Part shown: piece by piece, positions 1-11,156 of the stretch
Layout: each line of letters begins with the position of its first letter
Position numbering within the stretch: the first letter of the stretch is position 1
NCBI GenBank assembly: GCA_029204225.1
Contig: CM055095.1
Location: forward strand, 39,982,141 to 40,046,140
Source of the DNA: Diphasiastrum complanatum
Taxonomy: Eukaryota > Streptophyta > Lycopodiopsida > Lycopodiales > Lycopodiaceae
Direction: 5' to 3'
DNA: 64,000 nt
Program-made: the position numbers and the translations under genes
The notes under the pieces: model-generated
The model's input: only the letters and a program-made list of their open reading frames with translations
Told to the model about the DNA's origin: nothing
Database searches by the model: none

Positions 1-27
1 TCTCTCTCTCTCTCTCTCTCTCTCTCT
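1..27. repeat. (TC)n microsatellite at window edge
   Basis: Uninterrupted TC dinucleotides that continue off the left edge, so the true length is unknown. Confidence 0.95.
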
Positions 28-1377
28 TTGAGAAACCATGATATCCTTCTTAATTTGAATTGTCATTATTGATATGAGCTTGTTGTCTATGCAAATTCTT
101 TGTCATATTATCATTTTAAATCTTAAAATTTGATGAAAATACCTTTCGAACAGTGAAATATGTTGAGTGAGCTGGTACTACAAGTAAAATATGTTTGCTT
201 TGCAGAGCATATCTTGTAACCCTCTTCTACAAGGTATTCAAGGGGCACACAACTTCATGGTACTTTTCTCTGTGCATGCTTAAACGGGCCAAAAAGTGTT
301 CACAAGTCTTTAATTATGGGTTAAATTTTTTTTAGTTTGAGTATGTATTTAATATTCTTAGATACTTTTCTTTAGATGTAACTAGGAGTAAAGATGTAAT
401 TAGACTTCATAAAAGGTCTCATTGCAATCCAATAGGCTTTCTCCTTTTAAAGTATTATTTTTTCTAGAAACAAGTCCTTTAAAGAGTTAAGGTTGACCCA
501 CAATAAGATGCACTAAGATCTCACCTAGGAAATTAGGTCGAATCAAATAATACAAAGATGAGATGTTTATCACTGGAACACTAAGTTTGATATGGAGTGT
601 CTGATATATCGATAAATAGTTACTGGTAATAAGTCAACTTAAATTATTCTTCCAAAATTGGAAAGTACGATCTTCCAACTTTGTATATATGTGAATTCAA
701 CTTTGATAGATTTGTTTTTGCAGGTCCACGTTGTTTCCTAGTTCTAGGAGAGTCCTTGGATGTTAGTCACAATCCTTTTATTGACGTGATCTTGCCTTGT
801 GACCAATTTTTTGCAAATGAGTTTTCTCCTATTTCTTGGTCTTTATTGTATGGACATTGAATATTTAGGAGGCTTTAATATCAGACTCAACTAATTGAAT
901 GTCCTCGCTTGAGTTTGGCGCCACAAAGGATGCCATTAATACTCAAGATTGGTCTCTCGAGGTTAAGCCACTTCTTGATTTAGATCCATGGAGAATACCA
1001 TTACGGGTCAAGATTGAATTCAAGATAGAGGCCTGAAGTGACATCTTCAAGATCCCATATATAGTTGTAGACTAGAGAAGATGTATTTTTGCAAAGTGTT
1101 CAAGAAGCCATATAAATATGCAAGTCTATGTAGATGCTACAAATTATGAAGAATGGATTTAGATTAGAATTAAAATTCCAACAAGTACACTAAGATTTTT
1201 TAGTCTACTAACCATGACCCTTCGATACATTGTTTGAAAGAGCTACTACTCTAACATCTTTCAACAAACTTCTAGAAGAATGCTATAAAACCTAAAAAAT
1301 CCAATTGTCTTGGGTATGCGCTACTTGAGAATTGGCTTATTTTATTATGATCTGTTCTATAATTTGGATAAGTTATG
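28..1377. other. Gene-free AT-rich stretch
   Basis: I see no supportable coding region, RNA gene or terminal repeat here on either strand. Frames are broken by frequent stops and nothing translates to a family I recognise. It may include decayed transposon sequence. Confidence 0.5.
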
Positions 1378-1700
1378 AAATTTTCAAGTCAATTCAGAAG
1401 TTAAGTTGTCAAACGCAGCCTTCGCCTGTGCTGCATGTAGGCAGATTGCCATGCTCATCTATGAAAGCCAGCCCTAGCTATATTAGCTTGAGCTTATCGA
1501 CGTTTAACTTTATTGTTTGATAGTTGTAGTCGAAGTTGCTGAAGACGCCAGTGGGTTTGATGACCACGTCGGGGAACTCTGTGTCCATGGCAAAATACGG
1601 GTGGGTGTGTACGACTCCTCTGATGAGCTTAAATTCTTCTTCTAGATTATCTACCCACCAGTGTTTGGGAAACCTTTTGAGATTTCCCTCGAAAAACCGA
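1378..1700 (-). pseudogene. CAF1/POP2-type deadenylase pseudogene (N-terminal part)
   Basis: The minus strand translates to the start of the CAF1 ribonuclease domain, the catalytic deadenylase of the CCR4-NOT complex that shortens mRNA poly(A) tails. Visible landmarks in order are DNLEEEF, the Exo I motif AMDTEFP with its catalytic Asp and Glu, and then [15 protein letters not shown] and GNLPTC. Three in-frame stops follow: TAG at 1478-1480 where the family has Gln, TGA at 1409-1411 where it has Trp, and TGA at 1394-1396 where it has Arg. Each is one transition from the expected codon. Homology ends near 1378, so the remaining catalytic motifs are missing. No intron is visible. A processed copy or an isolated exon are both possible. 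Identification rests on remembered family motifs. Confidence 0.8.
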
Positions 1701-2524
1701 TATGTGAAAAAGTTTGTCGGCCTCTATTGAGTGACAAGCTCTTACTTGTCGATTTTTCCTTATAAAATCCAAGATTTATGACATAAAAAATCCTGTACAA
1801 TTTTTGCCATGCCGGTTTTTGGGAAAAGATGCCGGTTCCATTCTTGAACTATGCCGGATTTCCCGAACACTGCTGCCCACACCTCCCTGATGTGGATAGA
1901 GACTCTTGCGGTGGAAATTGTGGTCGTCATGTGCTGTGATGCTGGTAGTAGCAAACTGCAACAATCAATTGAAAACGCTTTGTGAAAATTGTGATCAGAT
2001 AGACTTCGAAGCAGTTGGGGAGGAGTAGAAAGAGAGCTTGGATGCAGGAAGAGTATTTCCTATTTTCAGGTGCGGGCGATATGAAGTATGGGGTATCGGA
2101 AGCAGTAGAAATCGAACAGCTTTCAACTGAAACAAAAGCACAAGGCAATGATCTGCAAGCAGTAGTGGCGGGATCGCCAGTGCTACGAAGGATCAGGCGT
2201 CGATGCTGCTGCTGGGATGGATGGATGAAGGGATCGAATAAAAGGAGATGGGTTTTATAGTTGTTTTTGCGATGGAGTAGAAAAGGAAAAATCTATCTAT
2301 AGCATAAAACTATATAAAATTACTTTAGAGAGAGAATGTGTGTTTTTATCGGCAAAAATGTCATGATGTGTCGCCGAAAATGTCACGCTCTACCCACAAA
2401 AAATGTCACTTTTTTTTCAAAGGACAAAGCCAAAAAAAACTCTTGAAAAAAAATGATAAAAATAATAAAACACATATAAGCCTTTTTTTTTTTACACACA
2501 TTTCAAATTTTATTCCCCCCCACC
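1701..2524. other. Unassigned region between CAF1 relic and microsatellite
   Basis: Several short open frames exist on both strands but none resembles a known family and none has supporting context. The segment next to the CAF1 relic may be remnant 5' sequence of that gene. Confidence 0.4.

Positions 2525-2606
<82 letters not shown>
2525..2606. repeat. Compound (CT)n(CA)n microsatellite
   Basis: About 20 nt of CT run directly into about 62 nt of CA. The same CT-to-CA architecture occurs in intron 1 of the MYB gene. Confidence 0.95.
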
Positions 2607-2608
<2 letters not shown>

Positions 2609-3057
2609 AACATATCGCGCGGATTCCGACATGGGCGTCCGACATATTTTTGGAAATTTTATAATCCGTCGGCATCTGACGTCCAGGCAAAAAATCTCAA
2701 AATCGGTGATCGGGAAATTGTGGCGGCAACCAATTTTTAAAGTGCACATCAATATTCGACATCTCGACGTGGATATGTCGTGGCATTTTCTTCTTTAAAA
2801 AATAGTTATGTGTCATCCAACGTGGACGTCGGATTCCATGTCAGCAATCCTAAAATCTGTGAACGACATCTGACATCTGTCGTCCGAGCCTGAACCAACA
2901 CAGACGTCACATTCCGACGTGTTCGAAGGACGTCGGAATCCGACATCTGCTTCATTTTTCCAAATTCTCGCGATCCAGCACCTTCTTACTCACTTTGTTT
3001 TGTGCAAGTTGGAGCGATTGAATTCGTCTTTGGAGCGATTATTGAGATTCTTGAAGA
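2607..3057. repeat. Block rich in GTCGGA / TCCGAC motifs
   Basis: Short motifs such as ATTCCGAC, GACGTCGGA, GTCCGAC and CGACATCTGAC recur irregularly on both strands over about 330 bp. Such clustering resembles subterminal repeats of a DNA transposon (CACTA elements have them), but no terminal inverted repeat or transposase is visible. The block abuts the truncated 3' side of copia element A. Confidence 0.45.
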
Positions 3058-6000
3058 TCAATTCATGCCACGACTTACATGGATTTTGTTTTCCACTGGA
3101 TCAAAACATCTATAACCCTTCACACGATCATCATATCCTAGGAATATACACTTGATAGCTTTTACATCACGTTTATGTCTCTTTTCCTTAGGAATGTGTA
3201 CAAAGGCCTTACATCCAAAGATTCGCAAGTGGTTCACCTTTGGCTTCTTATTCGTGAATGCCTCCTCAGGTGTTATCTTTGGTATGGCAATGGTAGGATC
3301 TCTATTTTGAAGATAGATTGCCGTACTGCATGCTTCTGACCAAAAATCTTTTGGTAGTTTCATCTCAGCTAGCATAGATCTGGCACCACAATCGTACGAT
3401 TCTTGTGCTCAGCTACACCATTGAGAGCAGGAGTATGAGCTTGCGTAGATTGTCTTTTGATCCCACATTGATCACAAAGATCATTGAAGCCATTAGACTT
3501 GTACTCACCTCCACTATCTGATCTTTGGAGTTTGATCTTCCTACCTGTCTGATTTTTTACCAATGCTTTGAAGCTCTTGAAATTGTCAAATGCATCCGAT
3601 TTCTTCTTCAAGAAGTAGATCCACGTCTTCTGTGACATATCATCAATAAAGGTCATGAAATAGAAGGCTTTATCTAAGGACATAGTCCTCATAGACCCGC
3701 ATAAATATGTGTGGATCAAATCCATGATGTTCTTTGCTCTTGCAACACCACCTTTATTGAACTTCTCTCGATGCTGCTTCCCATATACACATGATTCGCA
3801 CATCAGTTTTAAGTGGTCTTCTATGGTAGGCAATCTTGTTACCATCTCCAATTTTCTCATCAAAATGAGGCTTTCAAAGTTCAAGTGACCAAGCCTGTTA
3901 TGCCACAACTCAGTTTGCGATGGAATGGACGATACAGGTCCATGTTGCCCTTTTTTGTAGCATTCAACCTGTACAATTTTGTATTGGGCTCCCTTACTCC
4001 ATCCGCAATAACTTTGAGCTTTTGGTTCACATCCTTCACAAAGCAACGATCATGGGCAAATTTTACTTTCAACTTTTGATCAGTAATGACTCCAACAGAA
4101 AGTAGATTTTTCTTCAAACCTAGTACGTAAAGTACCTCCCTGATCATCCTGCTTTTGCCATCAGGTAGTTGGATTGAAACGTTGCCTATCCCTTGATCTT
4201 GCACACATCACCATTTTCTTGTGAAACAGATGTTCCATTATCCAACACTTTCAAGCTACTGAACCAATCCTTGTTACCTGTCATGTGTCTTGTGGCTCCC
4301 GAGTCAATATACCACGCTTGATCATCTTGATTAGATGACAATGCAGATATGAATATGCTAGAGTCTTTAATCTCACCCTCATCGATGAGGTTACCTGCTT
4401 GCTTTGGTTTCCCCTTGTCTTCTTCCGCCAAGAATTTGCGACATTCACTCTTCCAATGGCCCTTTTTACCACAATGAAAGCATTTGCCTTTCTTCTTGGT
4501 CTTATTGGAAGATCCCTCATCCTCCCAAGTCTTGGAAAATTGTTGTTTAGACTTTTTCTTGTCCTTGCCCTTGCCTTGTTTTTGGCGTGTCGCAAGTGCC
4601 TGATCGTTAGTATTTTGACGTCTCGCTTTCACCATTTCTCGTCGTTGCTCTTCCTGCATCAAGATTCCTATGAGCTCATCAAAGGTTGGCAATCTTTCTC
4701 TTGATGCTATTTCGCTCACAAACATCTGATAGAGTCCCGCAATGCCGCACAATGCATTGTGCACCAGCTCCACATCACGTAGGCGCTCACCAATAGAATG
4801 CAGTTCATCCCTCATTGTCTTGATTCTGGTCATGTACGTCTAAATTTGCTCTCCTTATTCCATTCAGGCACTATTCAGCTTTGACTTCAGAAACATGATT
4901 CGTGACGGATTTGACGTCTCAAACTGCTCCTTTAGCACATCCCATGTCTGTTTGGGTGTAACAGCATCACAAATGTGGTTAATGATGTGATCCTTCACTG
5001 ACAAGTTAATGAAGGTCAAAGCGTTCCTCATCTTTTTGTCGAACACTTTGATATTCGCTTCATTTGGCGGCCTTCTCTCATCACCTATGATGACTTCCCA
5101 CACGTCTTTCTCCATCAGTATGTTTTTCATTTTGAATTTCCACACTGCATAGTTGGAAATCCCGTCCAATTTGTTACTTTCACTCAAAATGGACTCTCCC
5201 ATATTTGTCATCTCCAAACTGTTTGAAACTTCTGCCGTAGGCTTAAAGCAGTATGCCGAGGCCAACTGTGATGTCAGAAGTTGAAAATAATGATTTTTTT
5301 CCTTACCAGGCCACTCTCTACTTTCCACCAAATTGAAAGCCAAATCGGCATCACCTTTTGAAATGCACTCAGTCGTCAACTCCCAACTACATGCCCAATG
5401 GAATGGTGAAATCACTTTTGGCGCACTCTGAACACTTTCTCTGCTGCAATCACTCTTGTAGCCACTAGACACTACGAAACACTGGGCATCAAAATGGTTT
5501 GGGCGCACGAACTCAGCCGTGACCTCCTCCTCACCCTTTCTTGATTTTTCAAGGCTGTGGCTGCTAGATGAAATCCATTCCAGCTACTTAGATGCAGTGC
5601 GGCTGTTCACGGCCTCTGGAGATCTTCTTCTTTGCACTAGGGTGCCCTTGTTCTTGCTTTTACAGCTCAAAGAATGGACTCCTACAACTCAAAAACCAAA
5701 CTTTTGTTCTTCCAAACCCTAGGCCAGGGTTTCCCTTGGAAATACTGATCTTGATTGACTGTTCACAGCCTTCTAACTGTCCAATCCTCTTCCTCTGAGG
5801 TCGCCCTACTTCTGGAAAGCTGATGCTTCAATCCGTTTGTCAAACGGTGTTCGTTTGGATGCACACCGATTGCAAACATCGAGCAACTCCTCTACAAAAT
5901 TTTTAGAATTCAGTTTTTCCAACTGATAAGCCTCGTTTGTGAATCCTCACACAGTTTCACACCTAACAAACGTCTGTGTGCTAGAAACCATGCATGAATG

Positions 6001-6117
6001 CTTCAATTTCCATTTCCAACCCGTCGTAAACCCCAAACTCTCAGAAGACAGTTCTCCAAAAGCTCTCTTCAACGACAATGTTGTATAGTGTACACTCCCT
6101 GTACGGCTCTGATACCA
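3058..6117 (-). mobile_element. Ty1-copia retrotransposon A, decayed, 3'-truncated
   Basis: In minus-strand order: primer-binding site for initiator Met tRNA (6106-6117), UBN2-type gag (5508-4864), gag C-terminus with zinc knuckle CFHCGKKGHWKSEC, protease DSGAT (about 4290), GAG-pre-integrase (4204-3881), integrase core (about 3950-3369) and integrase C-terminal region (3375-3058). Reverse transcriptase and RNase H are absent: homology stops at about 3058, where the GTCGGA-rich block begins. At least three stops separate the gag halves near 4834-4863, and frames shift near 4200 and 3372. The first integrase catalytic Asp is replaced (HTYLCG where the family has HTDLCG); the second Asp (RSDSGGE) and the Glu (NGVAEHKN) remain. 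It is dead on several counts. Confidence 0.9.
6106..6117 (-). promoter_or_regulatory. Primer-binding site of copia element A
   Basis: On the minus strand this reads TGGTATCAGAGC, complementary to the 3' end of plant initiator methionine tRNA, the usual primer for plant copia elements. It marks the inner edge of the 5' LTR. Confidence 0.85.
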
Positions 6118-6400
6118 ACTTAGAATTTGCTTCGAACAGGAACACAAATCATGCTACATAGTAACACAGACAAAAAATACTCTCCACAACAAGCTCACAT
6201 AACAACTGTATTTCTCAAAATGAATTTACAGTGTACATATAGTTGCTCACTCAGGCAACCCATGCATGACCCAGGTTGCCGTTGGCGGGATGCGTGTCCC
6301 GTCGACTTGCCTCGTGGCGAGGCCAACTGATCTTTATCGACTGATAGGACCGACAGTACAGTGGCACAATGATTCTACTTTAATTGTAACTTTTATCCCC
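6118..6400 (-). mobile_element. Probable 5' LTR remnant of copia element A
   Basis: Sequence directly upstream of the primer-binding site should be the 5' LTR. Its outer end is not identifiable because no second LTR copy survives to the left of the element, and no clean CA end is seen beside the primer-binding site. The right boundary is a guess. Confidence 0.4.
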
Positions 6401-7539
6401 TTGTACGTCTTCTCGAAAACGTGAAGCGTTACACGTTGGACATTGAAGCTTTTCTGAATGCTCACCTCTATATAGAACATGGTCTTTTGGACATGCATGT
6501 ATCGTGTTGTAATCCATTCCAAGCACGGTCATCATATTTCGTGTTTTAGGTATCACGTTTTCTTTCAAAAATATTCATGCAACAACCTAAAAAAGAGCAA
6601 TGTGAGTTGTTAGAAAAGAAAAAAAATCAACTTAATGTAAATACGCTATAAAGTACAATAGTTGTGTTATGCGTTAAGTACCCGAATAATGATGTCATGC
6701 TACGGTCACTCCATTTGTATGTTGCTTGAAGGTTTAGAATAAGAATTGACTTAGCTAGTCTCGAAACGGATGCTCCTGAATGTAGGGAAGTTGTGGCATG
6801 TTTTGCCATATTGTGAATAATGAGATTTTGGTGTTTTGGACTCATTCTCTCTCTACCCGAGTATTCTAGTGTTATGTTTCTCTCTCTACTTGAGAGCAGC
6901 CTGTTTTTCTCATACTGAGCACTTAGAATTATTTCTGACATTCATTCCTCATAGTGAGAAGTTAGTTTTTTCAGTCAGATGTATGCCATTGTGCTCTTGC
7001 CATAGATTTTTCAAATAATTTGTTCTCAGATCAATCTTTTCCAATCACAACACCTCAGTAAGATCCTGTAAGGTGTGTGGTGAATTCACACATGCTAAAA
7101 GCTTCACATGGTACTTTGAATCTAGACCCAAAAATGGTAGGGTTAGCATTTTGGTGAGAAAGCCAAGTGGCCAAATAGGGTTTGGACCTGTTATAAAAGG
7201 ATGTAACTCATGGAGAGACATATCTCTCTTCTCTATATCATTTTCTTGTACATGGTTCTCTTGGGTTCTACTATCCATTGGTGCACTATACTTGTGATTG
7301 CATGCAATTCTATGTGTAGAATGATCTATATTTGCTACTTTTGGATCCACATGTGTGAAATACAGTAGCTTGCTGGTTTTGTACGGACAACTTTTTTACA
7401 TTGGTGAGATTGGTAGAATGTCTTCTTTTGTAACCCAAGATCTTTTTGTGGATTGGATCAATGATCTGAAATCCTTCACAAGTGTGACAAGGATTCACAT
7501 GTTTGATTCAATAGTTGTTCACAAATGTTCAAGCACTTG
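6401..7539. other. Unassigned gene-free region
   Basis: No recognisable gene or element boundary. The longest open frames (about 100 codons on the minus strand near 6627-6941 and 7045-7350) match no family I know and lack gene context. Confidence 0.4.
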
Positions 7540-7746
7540 TTGATGGTCAGTAGACTCGATACTCCTTTGATAGTTGGACCTTCCTCGATAGTTTGACTGC
7601 TCTCGATAGTTTTACTGCTGCGTAGATACATGTCTGCGATTCTTGTGCATTTTTGCATACTGTGCGACAATGCGTGTAAATATGCAGCAACATGAATGAA
7701 TCTAGATTAACAAAAAGATTTAGGGAGAGAGGCAATAAATCCAACA
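7540..7746 (-). mobile_element. LTR fragment, same family as copia C LTR
   Basis: The segment ending AATCCAACA at 7746 closely follows the outer end of the 27098-27871 LTR: recurring TCGATAGTTT motifs, CGTAGATACATG, GTGCGACAAT, CAACATGAATG, ATCTAGATTAA, TTTAGGGAGAGA and the terminal TCCAACA. On the minus strand this is the LTR start, TGTTGGATT. The inner portion is missing. A third member is at 30700-30943. Confidence 0.7.
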
Positions 7747-8940
7747 TCACCTCCATCACATCCAAGTGTGTGATCTCTATCAGCTCTCCAATCTAGAGCT
7801 GGCTGACAAAGCTCATCACTTTGCCCATTTTGCGTTTGCAGCATCCAGATTCCAACTTGAATCATCTTTGTAAGTCATGTCCATCAAATGCCTCGAGTCC
7901 ATCCACAACTAGTTGTATCTGATGACTATCTCATCATCCTGCAATTTGATCCAGATCAGGTATCCCCATTGCCATCCTTTAATATCGAAGATCCAAGCAT
8001 GAGCAATTTTTCTCGGAATTCTTCCTAGAATTTCCCTATTTTGATCCTTCTGGTTGCTTCCTTGAAAATCAAATTAAAGAAACTTGCTGCTCCAGCCATT
8101 TGGACTACCTATACCTTGTAAGGAGTCTCCTAAGATGCTTCACATGCTAGTTTTCCTGGTAAAAGATGCTGACAATGGGTCCTCCAGAACATGCATACTT
8201 GCAACCAAGTGTCACTGCATTAGTCTCTACACCTGCCAATCTACAGCTAGAGGCCCAATATTGGCCACATAAACTGACGAACCCTAGACATGCCCTCGGC
8301 TATGCATAACAAATCCAAAAACGTATTGTACATGCTAATTTCCTGTCAATGTGTCTACCCGACTAATCCAAGTAGCCAGTTACGAGACGAGTGTTGATAG
8401 GTCAATGGTCAAGTCCAGAACACTATTGAAAACAATAAGCTGATTAACTTTACAATAATTACAGTATCACATTTGAAGCTTATAAAATATAAATTAGATC
8501 AACTATGATTTCTAACATTATTATCTCTAGGTTCTCTTCTATCTTGTTTCTTATTTGTTGTTTCTATTGTCAAACATTTGATGTATTTTCATACTTGATG
8601 CCCTAGTACAACATTTGATCTAAGGATACTTTATGTCCTTCAATTTCATTCCATCGCCTTTTCAAGGCTTTTGCTTCCCAACCCCTTAAATTCCTTTTCC
8701 AAGTCCTAGAATATGAGGAGGAAGAAGAAGCTTTTTTAGAAACATTCTAGAATTCGAATTTATCTTCACATTGACAAGAAAATCACCCCAAATTCAATGT
8801 CTTGATTGAACATAAAACACGGTCAATTTAAAGTTGATGAATCAACCAATTTGAATCTACAACTCAAGTCATCTAGGCAAACATTGCTACATGGTATTTA
8901 TGCATGGCATCTAGTCATATGACTATTGTGAAAACCTCGA
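7747..8940. other. Unassigned gene-free region
   Basis: AT-rich sequence without recognisable coding potential or terminal repeats. A few open frames of about 60 codons occur but nothing supports them. Confidence 0.4.
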
Positions 8941-9381
8941 GATATATGTTTGATAAAAAAGAGTCTTCTAAGTCCACAAACATGTGGCTTGTTGTTGATT
9001 GGGGATCAGGTTGATGACTCCTCTAGGAGTGGCTTGGTGTTGATGACTCCTTTTAGGAGTCGCTTGATGTTAATTGGGGAGGTTGATGACTCATGTAGGT
9101 GTGGAGAGTTCAATTGCATTCATGCACACATGGGGTAAGCCTTGAAAACTAAGTTGTGTGTCCCCCTGGGATATATCTTTGATAAAGAAGAGTCTTCTAA
9201 GTCCACAAACATGTGGCTTGTTGTTGATTGGGGATCAGGTTGATGACTCCTCTAGGAGTGGCTTGGTGTTAATGACTCCTTTAGGAGTGGCTTGATGCTA
9301 ATTGGGGAGGTTGACGACTCATGTAGGTGTGGAGAGTTCAATTGCATTCATGCACACATGGGGTAAGCCTTGAAAACTAAG
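8941..9381. repeat. Tandem duplication, unit A (about 213 bp, two copies)
   Basis: Copy 1 (8941-9153) and copy 2 (9170-9381) are near-identical direct repeats separated by 16 bp. Each contains internal GATGACTCC.TTAGGAGT motifs and ends GTAAGCCTTGAAAACTAAG. Their 3' portion is also the start of unit B. Confidence 0.9.
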
Positions 9382-9603
9382 AAGATGCCCTCCAACTCAC
9401 CACTCTACATGTGAGCTACAAATCAGCATTACTTGTTTTTTTGTGTGTGTGGATGTCAATGCTTCACTGTGAAATTGCATTCATGCACACATGGGGTAAG
9501 CCTTGAAAACTAAGAATGCCCTCCAACTCACCACTCTACATGTGAGCTACAAATCAGCATTACTTGTTTTTTTTTGTGTGTGGATGCCAATGCTTCAGTG
9601 TGA
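9341..9603. repeat. Tandem duplication, unit B (about 131 bp, two copies)
   Basis: Copy 1 (9341-9473) overlaps the end of unit A copy 2; copy 2 is 9474-9603. Both run from ATTGCATTCATGCACACATG through a T-run and GTGTG tract to a GCTTCA.TGTGA end. Nested overlapping duplications of this kind suggest serial slippage or unequal exchange. Confidence 0.9.
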
Positions 9604-9916
9604 GAGAAATGCTAATTAATAATAATAAGGGACAAGAGGGGCTCCTTATTTAAAAGTAAAAGTAGAGGAAGAGGAGAAGGTAAATCACGCGTGAAGCAAA
9701 AGAAGGCATAATTATGCAAAGGGTACCGTCCCACCGGCCCAGCTCACTGGCACCTGTCCCACTCCCCACTTGCTCTTGGCCCCTTACACCGTTGATCACC
9801 GGTCCCTCCCGCTGCACGCAGGATTAGTCCTGACGCAAGGCTTCAGCTCTCGTCTCCTGAGCCCAGCAGCCCACGAAGACACAGAGAAATAGAGAGAGAA
9901 GGGGGGAACTATGTCT
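9604..9916. other. MYB distal upstream region
   Basis: Contains no gene I can identify. A short GC-richer stretch (9720-9850) precedes the local tandem repeat. It may be distal promoter of the MYB gene. Confidence 0.35.
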
Positions 9917-10072
9917 GTTGATGGATCGGAAGCTGGGCTGTGGAGTAAAAGAAGAATTACATGTTGATGGATCTGGAGCTGGGCTGTGGAGTAAGGAAAA
10001 TTATATGTGATTGATAAATCTGGATCTGGATCAGCTGGAGGACTATGGAGTAAAGAAGAATTACAACTTACT
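9917..10072. repeat. Three-copy local tandem repeat upstream of MYB
   Basis: Three diverged copies of GTTGATGGATC..GAGCTGGGCTGTGGAGTAA..GAAGAATTACA at about 9917-9962, 9963-10006 and 10010-10072. The third copy is longer through an internal GGATCTGGATC duplication. Confidence 0.85.
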
Positions 10073-10465
10073 GCATGAATTAGAATAAGATCATAGATGC
10101 TGCATAAGCTTATGGAGTACATAGATCAACGTAGTCGTGGTATATTCACCGACAGACACTTCAGCTTAGCTGCGTGTGTCGGACACATGTACGTATCTGA
10201 GAGAATCAAAGAGATGGTTTATATTTAATAAATTAATGGTTGCAGGTGGTTGATGTGAGAAGCTAGAGGAGGGATATGAGAGCTCATCAGGGCCAATGTT
10301 GATGATGGTGGAATGATGATTGATATCTATCGTAACGAGGGAGGGAGAGAATATTATGGCATTGAGTATGTACTTATGAAGTAATTGAATGCTTGATGTA
10401 TACTGTTGCCAGAGAGCTGTAACAGAGTCAGATTCCTGGAATATGAAACAATCGAAGAGCATATG

Positions 10466-10468
<3 letters not shown>

Positions 10469-10533
<65 letters not shown>
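10469..10533. repeat. (AG)n microsatellite upstream of MYB
   Basis: About 65 nt of uninterrupted AG dinucleotides on the plus strand, roughly 415 bp before the MYB start codon. GAGA-type tracts in plant promoters can bind BPC/GAGA-binding proteins; whether this one does is unknown. Confidence 0.95.
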
Positions 10534-10537
<4 letters not shown>

Positions 10538-10673
10538 GTGTAATTCAAGAAAAGGTTAGAGGAGATAGATAGCGATTTAGAGAGAGGAGTTTAGGTAGAG
10601 GAAGAGGCTAGAAAGAAGAAAGCGTCTTAAGGGAGAGAACATATTAAAGAGCAAAACACCTAGTGCAACCGGT

Positions 10674-10690
10674 CCCATATATACATAATA
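10674..10690 (+). promoter_or_regulatory. Possible TATA element of MYB gene
   Basis: CATATATACATAATA lies about 265 bp before the MYB ATG. It would give a GA-rich 5' untranslated leader including the 10719-10755 tract. Only the TATA-like string supports it. Confidence 0.35.
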
Positions 10691-10715
10691 TTGATAAACA
10701 TTGAGAGGAAGAGTT

Positions 10716-10718
<3 letters not shown>

Positions 10719-10755
<37 letters not shown>
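10719..10755. repeat. (GA)n tract in probable MYB 5' leader
   Basis: About 36 nt of GA repeats roughly 195 bp before the MYB ATG, likely within the 5' untranslated region if the TATA call is right. Confidence 0.9.
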
Positions 10756-10759
<4 letters not shown>

Positions 10760-10947
10760 CAAAAAGTCTGACAACGAAACAAAATTGAATGCAGCATACA
10801 AAATTTGTCTGTTCTCGTGCAGTATATTTCAGGAAATTGTCTGTAGGTTGTTCTCAATTGCTGCACAAGATCAATCTCAAAAGAGGGTACAAGTGATAGC
10901 AGGGATCAATGTACATATGGGTTTTGTGAGAAGGAGCGATCGTCAGC

Positions 10948-11082
10948 ATGGGAAGGCAACCTTGTTGCGAGAAGGTAGGATTAAAGAAAGGTCCATGGAC
11001 AGCGGAGGAAGATAGAAAGCTTGTCAACTTCATTACCAGGCATGGGCATGCTTGTTGGCGTGCAGTTCCAAAGCTTGCAGGT

Positions 11083-11156
<74 letters not shown>

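Noticed and set aside
8941..9603. CRISPR-like array
   Set aside because: Only two copies of long units, overlapping and without regular short spacers; a plant genome context makes it untenable.
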